DNA from: Cupriavidus phytohabitans
Lineage (GTDB): Bacteria; Pseudomonadota; Gammaproteobacteria; Burkholderiales; Burkholderiaceae
Direction of reading: 5' to 3'
NCBI RefSeq assembly: GCF_000426345.1
Contig: NZ_AUFE01000013.1
Location: 62,001 to 126,000 of the forward strand
Length of the DNA stretch: 64,000 nt
Shown: one piece after another, positions 25,625 to 37,036 of the stretch
How positions within the stretch are numbered: the stretch's first letter is position 1
Layout of the letters: each line of letters starts with the position of its first letter
Translations under genes and position numbers: made by a program
Notes under the pieces: generated by a model
Seen by the model: the letters and a program-made list of their open reading frames with translations, nothing else
Database searches by the model: none
What the model was told of the DNA's origin: nothing

Positions 25625-26332
25625 ATGAATTCGCGTTCCCGATTGCCTTCGCCCGCTCCCGGCGGGCGTACCCCTTCCTCCGCGCCAGCTTCCGCTGCAG
25701 CCGGCGCACGTTCTCCAGCAGGGCCTCCGCGCCCGGTGCCGCGACAGGCGCCTTCCCAGGTCCGCATCATCGGTGGGCGCTGGAAGCGCACGCTGCTGCC
25801 CGTGCCCGACGCCCAGGGTTTGCGCCCGACACCCGATCGCGTGCGCGAGACCTTGTTCAACTGGCTTGGCCAGGACCTGTCGCGGCTCGCCTGCCTGGAC
25901 CTGTTCGCCGGCTCCGGCGCGCTCGGCTTCGAAGCCGCGTCGCGCGGCGCTGCCGCAGTGACGCTGGTGGAGTCCAATGCCCGCGTGGCCAAGCAACTGC
26001 GCGACAACCAGTACCGGCTCGATGCCAGCCAGGTGCGCGTCGTGCAGGGCGATGCCTTTACGGTTGCCGCGCAGCTGCCCGACGGCAGCTTCGACGTGGT
26101 GTTCCTGGACCCGCCCTTTGCCGAAGACTGGATCGGCCCGTCGCTGGAGCACGCCGCGCGGCTGCTGCGGCCCGGTGGCGCAGTCTATGTCGAAACCGAC
26201 CATGCCCTGACCGGCGTCGACGCCCCGGTCCCGGCATCGCTCGAGATCGTGCGCCATGCGCGCGCCGGCGCGGTGCATTTCCATTTGCTGCAGCACCGCC
26301 AGCACCCACAGCACGGTAGCGGCGCGGATTGA
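25625..26332 (+). CDS. rsmD: 16S rRNA (guanine(966)-N(2))-methyltransferase
   Basis: 235 residues. An Arg/Pro/Ala-rich head of about 40 residues precedes VRIIGGRWKRTLLPVPDAQGLRPTPDRVRETLFNWLG, the RsmD hallmark. SAM motif I is LDLFAGSGALGFEAASRGA, and the catalytic motif is VVFLDPPF. The enzyme methylates G966 of 16S rRNA in the P site. It precedes coaD by 239 bp, the usual rsmD-coaD order. Confidence 0.93.
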   Translation: MNSRSRLPSPAPGGRTPSSAPASAAAGARSPAGPPRPVPRQAPSQVRIIGGRWKRTLLPVPDAQGLRPTPDRVRETLFNWLGQDLSRLACLDLFAGSGALGFEAASRGAAAVTLVESNARVAKQLRDNQYRLDASQVRVVQGDAFTVAAQLPDGSFDVVFLDPPFAEDWIGPSLEHAARLLRPGGAVYVETDHALTGVDAPVPASLEIVRHARAGAVHFHLLQHRQHPQHGSGAD

Positions 26333-26571
26333 CGGCGTGCCCCGGCATTGCGCCAAGCCCCTGTTTCGCCATGCGCTAAGGGCGCCTTTCCGATTGCGAA
26401 ACGGATTCGTGGGTGCAGTGCCGCAAAACGGTACGCCGCGCGCCTTCCAAGCGGCGCATTTAGGGTTACACTACGCCGCTGTCACAACGCTCGCGACGCA
26501 GCACCCACGCCGGTCCGGCCGGCGAACGAGGCGGCCACAACGGCCGGCAGCGGGCAGATCAAGGAGGAAGT

Positions 26572-27385
<814 letters not shown>

Positions 27386-27441
27386 TCCGCCGGCCTGGCC
27401 TGCTCCGCTTCGCATTTCGCACCGCGCTCAGAGGCAAAAAA

Positions 27442-27473
27442 AAGCCCCCGTCACCGCAAGGTGGCGGGGGCTT
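27442..27473. terminator. Bidirectional intrinsic terminator
   Basis: AAGCCCCCGTCACC pairs with GGTGGCGGGGGCTT (one G-U pair) around GCAA, with A-run on the left and T-rich DNA on the right. It ends the ferredoxin gene and the convergent PhoX-like gene. Confidence 0.9.
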
Positions 27474-27487
27474 AACTTTTCCCCAGT

Positions 27488-27533
27488 TACTACGGTACTA
27501 CGGCACTACACGGTACTACGCGGTACTACGCGG
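27488..27533. repeat. Five tandem 8-10 bp repeats after the PhoX-like gene
   Basis: Units TACTACGG, TACTACGG, CACTACACGG, TACTACGCGG and TACTACGCGG directly abut the stop codon (27534-27536). On the gene's strand each unit contains GTAG, hence repeated TAG triplets. Probably a slippage-made tandem array. Confidence 0.85.
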
Positions 27534-29390
<1,857 letters not shown>

Positions 29391-29595
29391 GGGCTTTCCT
29401 CTCTTTGTGGGTTTGTCATGCGCGCCGGCTACGATGTGATCCGGCGCGGTGGAAACCCCGCAATGTAGGGACTGCCCGTGGAAGTTTGATGACAGCTTGT
29501 CTGCAACATAAGAGTTGCAGCGCGCCAACGACAAACGGGCCGTATATGCGGCCCGTGTCACATCGGCGTCGCGGAAATGTGCCTGCGCCGACAGG

Positions 29596-30198
29596 TCAGC
29601 GCGTGGTGTGCAACTGCGCCATCGCGCGCTCGGCATCGCCGCGAGCCAGCAGCCCCAGCGGATCGATGCAGCGGTCGATGGCGGCGTCGATCGCTTCCTG
29701 CTCCTCTTTGCGCGGCGGCTTGAGCACGAAGTTGACCACGTCCTCGCGGCCCGCGCCGGCGCCGGCGCCGCCAGGCGCGTTGCGCGGATGGCCAACGCCG
29801 ATGCGCAGGCGCCAGTAGTCTTGCGTGGTCAGGTGGGCCGAGATGTCCTTGAGGCCATTGTGGCCGCCCGCGCCGCCGCCGCGCTTGAGCTTGACGGTGC
29901 CGGACGGCAGGTCCATTTCGTCGTGGGCGACGACGATCTCGTCGGGCAGGATCTTGTAAAAGCGTGCCAGCGAGACCACGGCCAGCCCCGAGCGGTTCAT
30001 GAAGGTCGAGGGCTTGAGCAGCCAGATGTCCTGGTCCCACAGCCGCGCGCGCGCGGCCAGCCCGTGAAAGCGCCCTTCCACGCGCGGCGTGGCGCCACCG
30101 ATGCGGGCAAGCTGGTCCACCAGCCAGAAGCCGGCGTTGTGCCGGGTGGCCTCGTATTCCGCACCGGGATTGCCGAGGCCGACGATGAGCTTGATCAT
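29596..30198 (-). CDS. pth: Peptidyl-tRNA hydrolase
   Basis: 200 residues. It starts IKLIVGLGNPGAEYEATRHN with the catalytic His and Asn, continues with LLKPSTFMNRSGLAV, and has VVAHDEMDLPSG with the catalytic Asp. GHNGLKDISAHL is also conserved. It recycles tRNAs from stalled peptidyl-tRNA. The C-terminal 20 or so residues extend beyond the core. It follows rplY, 163 bp downstream on the same strand, as in most beta-proteobacteria. Confidence 0.96.
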   Translation of the reverse strand: MIKLIVGLGNPGAEYEATRHNAGFWLVDQLARIGGATPRVEGRFHGLAARARLWDQDIWLLKPSTFMNRSGLAVVSLARFYKILPDEIVVAHDEMDLPSGTVKLKRGGGAGGHNGLKDISAHLTTQDYWRLRIGVGHPRNAPGGAGAGAGREDVVNFVLKPPRKEEQEAIDAAIDRCIDPLGLLARGDAERAMAQLHTTR

Positions 30199-30290
30199 GC
30201 GATTGACTGATTCGTTGGCGCGCAGGGCTGCGCCACAGGCGCCAAGGATACCGAAAATCCGGCCAGGTGCCGGTTCGGCAGAGTCGAAAA

Positions 30291-30317
30291 AAAACCGCCG
30301 CGAAGGGCGGCGGTTTT
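30291..30317. terminator. Intrinsic terminator between rplY and pth
   Basis: AAAACCGCCGC and complement (11-bp arms) around GAAGG; an eight-A run on the left provides the U-tract for minus-strand transcription from rplY. Confidence 0.88.
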
Positions 30318-30360
30318 CTCCGTGGCGCGGCCCATGGGCCGCGGACGCTGTGGCAGCAGC

Positions 30361-30975
30361 TTAGGCAGCCGGCGTTTCGCCTTCGCCTTCGGCGCTTTCG
30401 GCGGCCGAAGCGGCGCCAGCCGGCAGCGAGATGCTGGCGATGGCGGGATTGTCGTCACCGTGGGTGATGACGGTCACGCCCTTCGGCAGCTTCAGGTCGG
30501 CCAGGTGCAGGGTCTGGCCCAGTTCCATCGTGCCAACGTCCACTTCGATGAACTCGGGCAGGTCGGCCGGCAGGCACGACACTTCCAGGTCGTTGACGAT
30601 GTGGTTGACCAGGCCGTGGCCCAGCTTCACGCCAGGAGCGGTTTCCTGGTTCATGAAGTGCAGGGGCACCTTGACGTGGACCTTGTCGTTGGCCGACACG
30701 CGCTGGAAATCGACGTGCAGGACCAGCGGCTTGAACGGGTGCATCTGGAATGCGCGCAGCAGGGCCTTTTCCGACTTGCCAGCGACTTCCAGGTCCAGGA
30801 TCGACGAGTGGAACGCTTCCTTCTTCAGGGCGTGCCACAGCGCGTTGTGATCCAGTTCGATCATCTTCGGCTCGGCGGCGCCGCCGTAGATGATGCCGGG
30901 GGTCTTGCCCGAATTGCGCAGGCGGCGGCTCGCACCCGTACCCTGTACGCTACGCTCGAAAGCGACAACTTTCAT
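30361..30975 (-). CDS. rplY: 50S ribosomal protein L25, CTC form
   Basis: 204 residues. The N-terminal 5S rRNA-binding domain has [27 protein letters not shown], typical of L25; the C-terminal TL5/CTC domain contains [21 protein letters not shown] and [20 protein letters not shown]. An Ala/Glu-rich tail ends the protein. CTC-type L25 is a general stress protein that also stabilises 5S rRNA. It is 134 bp downstream of prs. Confidence 0.96.
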   Translation of the reverse strand: MKVVAFERSVQGTGASRRLRNSGKTPGIIYGGAAEPKMIELDHNALWHALKKEAFHSSILDLEVAGKSEKALLRAFQMHPFKPLVLHVDFQRVSANDKVHVKVPLHFMNQETAPGVKLGHGLVNHIVNDLEVSCLPADLPEFIEVDVGTMELGQTLHLADLKLPKGVTVITHGDDNPAIASISLPAGAASAAESAEGEGETPAA

Positions 30976-31109
30976 GATGACTCCAAAAGTAAAGAAGGCT
31001 GTCCGCGACCAGACAGCCTCGTTGCGGCGCTAACAATGAGAATCAGCGCCGATCAAGCCACGTTGGCCGTCGCATAACGGCTGCCAACGCGGTAAAGCCC
31101 TAAATTCTA

Positions 31110-32063
31110 TCAGGAACCCGCAAACAGCGACATGATCGAGTCGCCCTTGACGATGCGGGTGAAGGTCTCGGCCAGCAGCGGGGCGGTCGAGAGCTGGCGG
31201 ATCTTGCCGCACTTGGCCGCTTCTTCCGACAGCGGGATGGTGTCGCACACCACCACTTCGTCCAGCGACGAGTCGGCGATGCGGGCGGCGGCGCCGCCGG
31301 ACAGCACCGGGTGCGTACAGTACGCAAACACCTTCAGCGCGCCACGTTCCTTCAGCACCTGGGCGGCTTTGCACAGTGTGCCGCCAGTGTCGATCATGTC
31401 ATCCATGATGACGCAGTTGCGGCCTTCGACTTCACCGATGATGTTCATCACCTCGGCGACGTTGGCCTTGGGACGACGCTTGTCGATGATCGCCAGGTCG
31501 CAGTTCAGTTCCTTGGCCAGTGCCCGCGCACGAACCACGCCGCCGACGTCAGGCGAGACCACCAGCAGGTCGCCGTAGTTCTTCTCGCGCAGGTCGCCCA
31601 GCAGGACCGGCGATGCGTAGATGTTGTCGACGGGAATATCGAAGAAGCCCTGGATCTGGTCGGCGTGCAGGTCCATCGTCAGCACGCGCTCGACACCGGC
31701 GACTTCCAGCATGTTGGCCACGACCTTGGCCGAGATTGCCACGCGCGCCGAACGCGGGCGGCGGTCCTGGCGGGCATAGCCGAAGTAGGGCATGGCGGCG
31801 GTGATGCTGCGTGCCGAGGCGCGCTTGAGCGCATCGACCATCACCATCAGTTCCATCAGGTTGTCGTTGGTCGGCGCGCAGGTGGACTGCAGCACGATGA
31901 CGTGCTTGCCGCGAACGTTTTCCTGGATTTCTACCTGGACTTCACCGTCGGAGAAACGACCAACCTGGGCCTTGCCCAGCGGAATGCCGAGGTGCTGTAC
32001 GACAGCCTCCGCGAGTTTGGGGTTGGCGTTGCCGGTAAATACCATCAAGCCTTCGCTGCGCAT
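31110..32063 (-). CDS. prs: Ribose-phosphate pyrophosphokinase
   Basis: 317 residues from the ATG at 32063 (an in-frame GTG at 32072 would add three). [22 protein letters not shown] begins the enzyme. [13 protein letters not shown] is the ATP-binding flap region, [19 protein letters not shown] is the ribose-5-phosphate loop, and [17 protein letters not shown] is the PRPP motif. It makes PRPP for nucleotide, His and Trp synthesis. It lies behind tRNA-Gln and ispE on the same strand. Confidence 0.96.
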   Translation of the reverse strand: MRSEGLMVFTGNANPKLAEAVVQHLGIPLGKAQVGRFSDGEVQVEIQENVRGKHVIVLQSTCAPTNDNLMELMVMVDALKRASARSITAAMPYFGYARQDRRPRSARVAISAKVVANMLEVAGVERVLTMDLHADQIQGFFDIPVDNIYASPVLLGDLREKNYGDLLVVSPDVGGVVRARALAKELNCDLAIIDKRRPKANVAEVMNIIGEVEGRNCVIMDDMIDTGGTLCKAAQVLKERGALKVFAYCTHPVLSGGAAARIADSSLDEVVVCDTIPLSEEAAKCGKIRQLSTAPLLAETFTRIVKGDSIMSLFAGS

Positions 32064-32098
32064 TCGGGGCACCTGTCTTGCTGCTGGGGGAGCTTGGT

Positions 32099-32119
32099 GT
32101 CACCGGCGAAGCCGGTGAC
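32099..32119 (-). other. Hairpin in the prs leader
   Basis: GTCACCGGC and its complement (9-bp arms) enclose a 3-nt loop between tRNA-Gln and prs. There is no U-tract, so it may be an mRNA leader or processing hairpin rather than a terminator. Function unproven. Confidence 0.5.
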
Positions 32120-32160
32120 CTGGAAGATATCGTGTACCGTTAGGACACTATAGGAAGTAA

Positions 32161-32237
32161 TGGCAGGGGAAGAAGGATTCGAACCTTCGAATGCCGGAAT
32201 CAAAATCCGGTGCCTTGACCAACTTGGCGACTCCCCT
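32161..32237 (-). tRNA. tRNA-Gln (anticodon UUG)
   Basis: On the minus strand the 77-nt sequence starts AGGGGAGTCGCCAAG and ends CCTGCCA with an encoded CCA. The acceptor stem closes with one G-U pair. The anticodon stem is CCGGA/TCCGG with loop TTTTGAT giving anticodon TTG. The T arm contains GGTTCGAATCC. It decodes CAA and CAG and lies between ispE and prs, probably processed from a shared transcript. Confidence 0.97.
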
Positions 32238-32296
32238 ACACAACCGGGCCGTTCTTCGTGGTACCTACCTGCCGTACCGCGCCGAACGATAACTTG

Positions 32297-33181
32297 CTAT
32301 GCGAACGCTGCGAGCGGGTGATGCGCCAGACTCCTCACACACCTGCCATCCCATTCGGGAGGCAACCTTTCCAAAACCTGCTGCGCTGTCTTTGCGTCAG
32401 GAAAACGCGCAAACACGCAGGCTCCGGAACCGGTCATCCTGGCATGCTGATTGTATTGCTTCAGCCATTCCAGGGCTCGGGCAACTTCGCCGAACTTCGC
32501 TGTTGCTATCGGTTCCAGGTCGTTGCGACCGAAATCGAATTTGTTTGTGCGAGCAGCGAAGACCGCAATTATGGAGACGGGCGTATCCCTTGTCAAGCGC
32601 TGGTCCGAAAAAATTTCAGACGTCGGCACATGTTGTTTCGGATGGATGACCACGAACCAGCTTTCGGGCAACTCCACCGGGGTCAGTTGCTCGCCCACGC
32701 CCTCGGCGAACGCGTTCCGGCCGAACACGAACACCGGCACGTCCGCACCCAGCTCGAGGCCGATGCGCATCAGTTCCGCGCGCGACAGGCCCAGGCCCCA
32801 GAGGTGGTTCAGCGCCAGCAGCGTGGTCGCGGCATCCGACGAGCCGCCGCCGATGCCGCCGCCCATCGGCAGCACCTTGTCGATCTCGATGTCGGCGCCG
32901 AAGGGGGTGCCCGTGGCCGCCTGCAACGCGCGCGCGGCGCGCACGACGAGGTCGCTGTCGGCGGGCACGCCGGGCACGTCCGTGACGCGCGCCACGATGC
33001 CATCGTCGCGCCGGCGGAAATGCAGCGTGTCGAACCAGTCGACCAGCTGGAACACGGTCTGCAGCGTGTGGTAGCCGTCGGCGCGGCGCCCGGTCACGTG
33101 CAGGAACAGGTTGAGCTTCGCGGGCGCGGGGCAGTCGCGCAGTTCGGGCGGCGGCAGTGCCGGGGTCCGGTCAGGGGTCAT
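32297..33181 (-). CDS. ispE: 4-(cytidine 5'-diphospho)-2-C-methyl-D-erythritol kinase
   Basis: 294-residue GHMP kinase of the non-mevalonate isoprenoid pathway. [22 protein letters not shown] carries the catalytic Lys and substrate motif; [19 protein letters not shown] is the ATP-binding GHMP loop; [12 protein letters not shown] is the third motif. The ATG at 33181 overlaps the TGA of lolB by 4 bp, so the two are translationally coupled. The order lolB-ispE-tRNA-Gln-prs is a widespread proteobacterial arrangement. Confidence 0.95.
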   Translation of the reverse strand: MTPDRTPALPPPELRDCPAPAKLNLFLHVTGRRADGYHTLQTVFQLVDWFDTLHFRRRDDGIVARVTDVPGVPADSDLVVRAARALQAATGTPFGADIEIDKVLPMGGGIGGGSSDAATTLLALNHLWGLGLSRAELMRIGLELGADVPVFVFGRNAFAEGVGEQLTPVELPESWFVVIHPKQHVPTSEIFSDQRLTRDTPVSIIAVFAARTNKFDFGRNDLEPIATAKFGEVARALEWLKQYNQHARMTGSGACVFARFPDAKTAQQVLERLPPEWDGRCVRSLAHHPLAAFA

Positions 33182-33792
33182 GGCGTCTCGGTATCGATGA
33201 CCAGCCGCACCGACAGCGGATTGCCGCCGGAGTCGCGCGCGAGGTCGATGCGGCGCGGCTGCGCCGCGGCGGCGGTTGCGGCCTGCGTGTCCTGCCATGC
33301 GACGTAGCGCACGGTCCAGCCGTTCTGCGCCAGTGTCGACAGGCGCCCCTGGTCGTCGCGCGTAGTGCGCGCAGGCGATCCCTGCGCGGCGCGGCCATGC
33401 AGCCAGTCACGCATGCCGGCCACCGGCAGTGCGAAGCCGAGCGCTTCTTCCATCAGCGTGTCGACCTCAGGCGCATTGCGCGGCGGCTGGTTGGGCAGGT
33501 CCAGCGTGGCGCCGGACGGCGTGGCAGTGACCACCGCCAGCGTCTGGCCAAGCGGCGAGACCAGGTCGAGCCGCACGTTGCGGCCTTGCTCTTCCCAGCG
33601 GAAGCTGCCGGTCACGCCTTCGTCGCGGCCGTAGCGCTGGTAGTTGGCCGAAAAGCGGCCGGTGTATTGCCGGCTTGCGCTGGATTCACCGGCATCGAAG
33701 CCGCGCGACGGTGCCACGCTGGCGCACGCCTGCAGCAGCAATGGGGCGCCCAGGCAAAGCAGTGCCAGGCGTCTGGTTCGATTCATGGACAT
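33178..33792 (-). CDS. lolB: Outer-membrane lipoprotein insertion receptor LolB
   Basis: 204 residues from the ATG at 33792. Signal peptide with lipobox ([17 protein letters not shown]). The mature part has [24 protein letters not shown] and [15 protein letters not shown], the LolB half-barrel pattern. It accepts lipoproteins from LolA and inserts them into the outer membrane. An in-frame upstream ATG at 33870 would hide the signal peptide behind 26 residues. It overlaps ispE by 4 bp. Confidence 0.9.
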   Translation of the reverse strand: MSMNRTRRLALLCLGAPLLLQACASVAPSRGFDAGESSASRQYTGRFSANYQRYGRDEGVTGSFRWEEQGRNVRLDLVSPLGQTLAVVTATPSGATLDLPNQPPRNAPEVDTLMEEALGFALPVAGMRDWLHGRAAQGSPARTTRDDQGRLSTLAQNGWTVRYVAWQDTQAATAAAAQPRRIDLARDSGGNPLSVRLVIDTETP

Positions 33793-33872
33793 GGTCGTGG
33801 AGCGGCGGCGCGCGGCCGCGGCCGCCGGACTGACGGAAATCCCGTGCCGCGCCTGGACAACGCAAGTCAAGC

Positions 33873-33904
33873 GGGGCTACGGGGCTACGGGGTTACGGGG
33901 TTAC
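33873..33904. repeat. Four tandem 8-bp repeats overlapping the TPR gene stop
   Basis: GGGGCTAC twice, then GGGGTTAC twice. The last copy covers the stop codon (33901-33903) of the TPR gene. On the gene's strand the units read GTAACCCC and GTAGCCCC, so each contains an in-frame-capable stop triplet. Confidence 0.85.
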
Positions 33905-35862
33905 TTGGCCAGCTGCACCTCGAACTTGTACCTGCGCAGCGTATCGACCAGGGTTTCGTTCTCGGGATCGATGCGCATCGCCTCGGTCCACGTCTTGCGC
34001 GCTTCCTCGTGCTCGCCGAGCTGCCACAGCACCTCGCCCAGGTGCGCGCCGATCTCCGCTTCAGGCGCCTTGGCGTAGGCGTTGCGCAGCAGGTCCGCAG
34101 CGGGGCGCAGCTCGCCCATGCGGAATTTGACCCAGGCCAGGCTGTCCATGATGTAGGGATCGTCCGGGCCCAGTTCGGTTGCGCGTTCAAGCAGCATGCG
34201 CGCTTCCGGCAGCCGCTCGTTGCGATCGGCGAGCGAGTAGCCAAGCGCGTTGTAGCCCTGCTTCTGCTGCGGCTGCAGCGCGATCACGCGGCGCAGGCCT
34301 TTTTCCATGCTGTCGTAGCGCTTCTGGCGCTCGTCGAGCATGGCCAGCTCGTAGATCCAGTCGGCGTTGTCGGGCTCGGCGGCGATGCGGTCGTCGAGTA
34401 CCTTGCGCGCTCGGTCGTAGGCCCTGGTCTCCATCAGCGTGGCCACCTCGGCCTGGCGGATCGCCATGACGCGCTGCGCGCGCTGGCCCGGGTCGGGGAT
34501 TTCCTCGGCATCGGCAAGCATCTCGCCGAACAGGGCCTGCGCATCGTCGAGCTTGCCCAGGCGTGCCAGCAGTTGCGCGCGCTTGGCGGTGGCCGCGGGC
34601 GCCAGGCGGATGTCCTCGATGCGGTCCAGCCACCGGATCGCCCCGGCGTAGTCCTTACGTTCCTCGGCAATCTGCGCCAGGTACTGGTAGGCGATGTCTG
34701 GATTTGCCGTGGGTTGCTTCTCGACCAGCTGCAGGTACTCCTGCAGGTATTGCTCGGCTTCGCTGTAGTTCTTGGCCTGCAGGCTGGTCAGTCCGAGCGC
34801 CAGTGGCACGCGCGGATCGGCGGGCGCCACCTTGCGCAAGGTCTCGAACTCTTGCCGGGCCGCCTGCATGTCATTGCGCAGCAGGTACAGGCGTGCCAGC
34901 GTGATATGGCCGTTGACCGATTCGGGCGACTTGTCGAGGAAGCGCTTGAGGATGGCGACGGCTTCGTCGGGCTCCTTTTCGGCGCGCAGCTCGGCAGCCA
35001 TCAGCGCGGCAGGCTCATAGCCCGGGCGCAGCTTCAGCGCCTGGTCGAGCGCGGTGATCGCGCCCGGCACGTCGTCGGCGATTTCGCGCGCGCGCGCCAG
35101 CGCCAGGTAGGTTTCCGGCAGCTTGGTATCGTTGCGCGTCAGTTCCTGCAGCAGCGAGGCTGCGCCGGCGGGATCGCTGGTGCGCGACAGTTGCTGCTGC
35201 ATCTGCAGGATGGCGTCGCCGCGCTGGCTGGCGGGTACGGCGGCCAGCTGCTGCTGCAGCAGCGGGCGGGCATCGTCCCAACGTCCGTTCAGCACCAGCA
35301 GTGTCGACAGGACCTGCGCGGCCGCGGGCGAATTGGGCGAGATTTCGCGCCACAGCCGCGCCGCGTCCAGCGCCTGCTGCGGGATGCGCGCGTTAAAGGC
35401 GATCTCGGTGGCGCGCTGCGCGAAGCGGGGGTCGCGCGTCTGCCGCGCCAGTTCGAGGTAGGTGCGGTAGGCCGGCCCGACCAGGCCGCGCTGCATGGAA
35501 ATCTCGGCCGCCAGCACCATATAGACGATGTCGTCGGTCAGCTCCAGCGACGGCAGCTGGCTGCGTGCCGACTTGCCGGTGCTGGCGGCGGGGCGCGCGT
35601 CGTCGGAGGCTGCGATCTGCATCGGCGCAAGCTGCGGCAGCGGCACGTCGCCGGCCGGAGGTGCCGCATGCGCGGCGCCAGCCAGGGCGAGCAGTGCCGC
35701 GGCGCCCACCGCACGTGCGTGGCGGCGGGTTCTGGCAAAGGCTCCCGCGACGCCTGCCGTGCGCGTAAATGCGCCCTCGTGCACGGGGATGCCGCACATG
35801 GAGGCTTGCAATGTGGCGTCCGGCATCAGGTCCGGCGTCAGGTCCAACTTCAGGTCCGACAT
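33901..35862 (-). CDS. Tetratricopeptide-repeat protein, exported
   Basis: About 653 residues. After a hydrophilic head of roughly 45 residues comes a signal-like segment (ARAVGAAALLALAGAAHAAP), then a long series of TPR helices, for example AAQVLSTLLVLNGRWDDARPLLQ, NGHITLARLYLLRNDMQAAR and LDSLAWVKFRMGELRPAADLLRNAY. The head carries three 12-bp repeats coding D-L-x-x. A shorter start at the internal methionine (MCGIPVHEG) would make the signal peptide more typical. TPR proteins next to lolB are common in beta-proteobacteria; a role in envelope assembly is an inference. It diverges from mutM. Confidence 0.82.
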   Translation of the reverse strand: MSDLKLDLTPDLMPDATLQASMCGIPVHEGAFTRTAGVAGAFARTRRHARAVGAAALLALAGAAHAAPPAGDVPLPQLAPMQIAASDDARPAASTGKSARSQLPSLELTDDIVYMVLAAEISMQRGLVGPAYRTYLELARQTRDPRFAQRATEIAFNARIPQQALDAARLWREISPNSPAAAQVLSTLLVLNGRWDDARPLLQQQLAAVPASQRGDAILQMQQQLSRTSDPAGAASLLQELTRNDTKLPETYLALARAREIADDVPGAITALDQALKLRPGYEPAALMAAELRAEKEPDEAVAILKRFLDKSPESVNGHITLARLYLLRNDMQAARQEFETLRKVAPADPRVPLALGLTSLQAKNYSEAEQYLQEYLQLVEKQPTANPDIAYQYLAQIAEERKDYAGAIRWLDRIEDIRLAPAATAKRAQLLARLGKLDDAQALFGEMLADAEEIPDPGQRAQRVMAIRQAEVATLMETRAYDRARKVLDDRIAAEPDNADWIYELAMLDERQKRYDSMEKGLRRVIALQPQQKQGYNALGYSLADRNERLPEARMLLERATELGPDDPYIMDSLAWVKFRMGELRPAADLLRNAYAKAPEAEIGAHLGEVLWQLGEHEEARKTWTEAMRIDPENETLVDTLRRYKFEVQLAK

Positions 35863-36002
35863 GTATCTAGTGCTCCGGCGCGCGCTGGCGAAGGAATGGA
35901 TAAGGGCATTGTAGCCTGCCGCTACAATGCGCTGCTTGGCGCGCTGGCCTGTGGCCAGCAAGGCCGGCAGGAGTTTGGAGCGGTAACCAACGGAGAGGTT
36001 CG

Positions 36003-36869
36003 ATGCCTGAATTGCCCGAGGTCGAAGTGACCCGGCGCGGCTTGCTGCCGCACGTGGTGGGGCGGCGCATTGAAGCGGTGACGGTGCGCCACCGCGGGCT
36101 GCGCTGGCCGGTCGAGCCGGGCCTCGAAACCCGCCTGGCGCAGCGTGTGGTGCGCCGGATCGAACGCCGCGGCAAGTACCTGCTGCTCGAATGTGTCAGC
36201 GACGATGCCGCCGAACCGGCCGGCTGGCTGCTGGTGCATCTCGGCATGACCGGCACGCTGAGAGTGTTGCCGCAGGCGCCGCCGCCCGGCGCCCACGATC
36301 ACCTCGACATGGTGCTGGCCGCTGGTGCCGGGGGCGCCGAGGGTCCGGTGGTGCTGCGCTTCCGTGATCCGCGCCGCTTCGGCGCGGTATTGTGGACCAC
36401 GCTTCCCGAGCACGAACTGCCATCCCACCCGCTGCTGCGCACGCTTGGCATCGAGCCCTTCGATGCTGCCTTCGACGGCGCCTGGCTGCACCGCCACACG
36501 CGCGGCCGCAGTGCTGCCATCAAGACGGTCCTGCTGGCCGGCGGCATCGTGGTCGGGGTCGGCAATATTTACGCGTCGGAAAGCCTGTTCCGCGCCGGCA
36601 TCCGGCCGACCACGCCGGCCGGCCGCCTCAGCCGCGCGCGTTGCGACCGGCTGGCACAGGCGGTGCGCGAGACCCTGGCGCAGGCGATCGAGCGCGGCGG
36701 CAGCACGCTGCGCGATTTCGTCGGCAGCGACGGCGCCAGCGGCTACTTCCAGCTCGATTGTTTTGTCTACGACCGGGCCGGCCAGCCTTGCCGCGTCTGC
36801 GCCACGCCGGTGCGGCAGATCGTGCAAGGCCAGCGCTCCACCTTCTACTGCCCCAACTGCCAGCACTGA
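36003..36869 (+). CDS. mutM: Formamidopyrimidine-DNA glycosylase MutM (Fpg)
   Basis: 288 residues. [16 protein letters not shown] supplies catalytic Pro2 and Glu3. [33 protein letters not shown] and [20 protein letters not shown] are hallmarks. The C-terminal zinc finger has [24 protein letters not shown], complete with four cysteines. It excises 8-oxoguanine opposite cytosine. mutY, its GO-system partner, lies 2.4 kb downstream, separated by a GTPase gene. Confidence 0.97.
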   Translation: MPELPEVEVTRRGLLPHVVGRRIEAVTVRHRGLRWPVEPGLETRLAQRVVRRIERRGKYLLLECVSDDAAEPAGWLLVHLGMTGTLRVLPQAPPPGAHDHLDMVLAAGAGGAEGPVVLRFRDPRRFGAVLWTTLPEHELPSHPLLRTLGIEPFDAAFDGAWLHRHTRGRSAAIKTVLLAGGIVVGVGNIYASESLFRAGIRPTTPAGRLSRARCDRLAQAVRETLAQAIERGGSTLRDFVGSDGASGYFQLDCFVYDRAGQPCRVCATPVRQIVQGQRSTFYCPNCQH

Positions 36870-37036
36870 GCGGCGACCGCCATTGAGATGCGCGGTGTGG
36901 CGCACAATGCGCGCCGGCGGCGGCAGTCGATGGCTTGGCGCAACACTCTGCCCGCATGCCTTCCGCAAGGGACGCGAATTCCACAAAACCGCCGTGGAAA
37001 CCTGTATCGTGTGCGCAGTCATAAAAAGTTACAAAA

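Noticed and set aside
33157..36030. 957-codon open frame on the plus strand
   Set aside because: Antisense to lolB and the TPR gene, with no recognisable domain and low-complexity composition.
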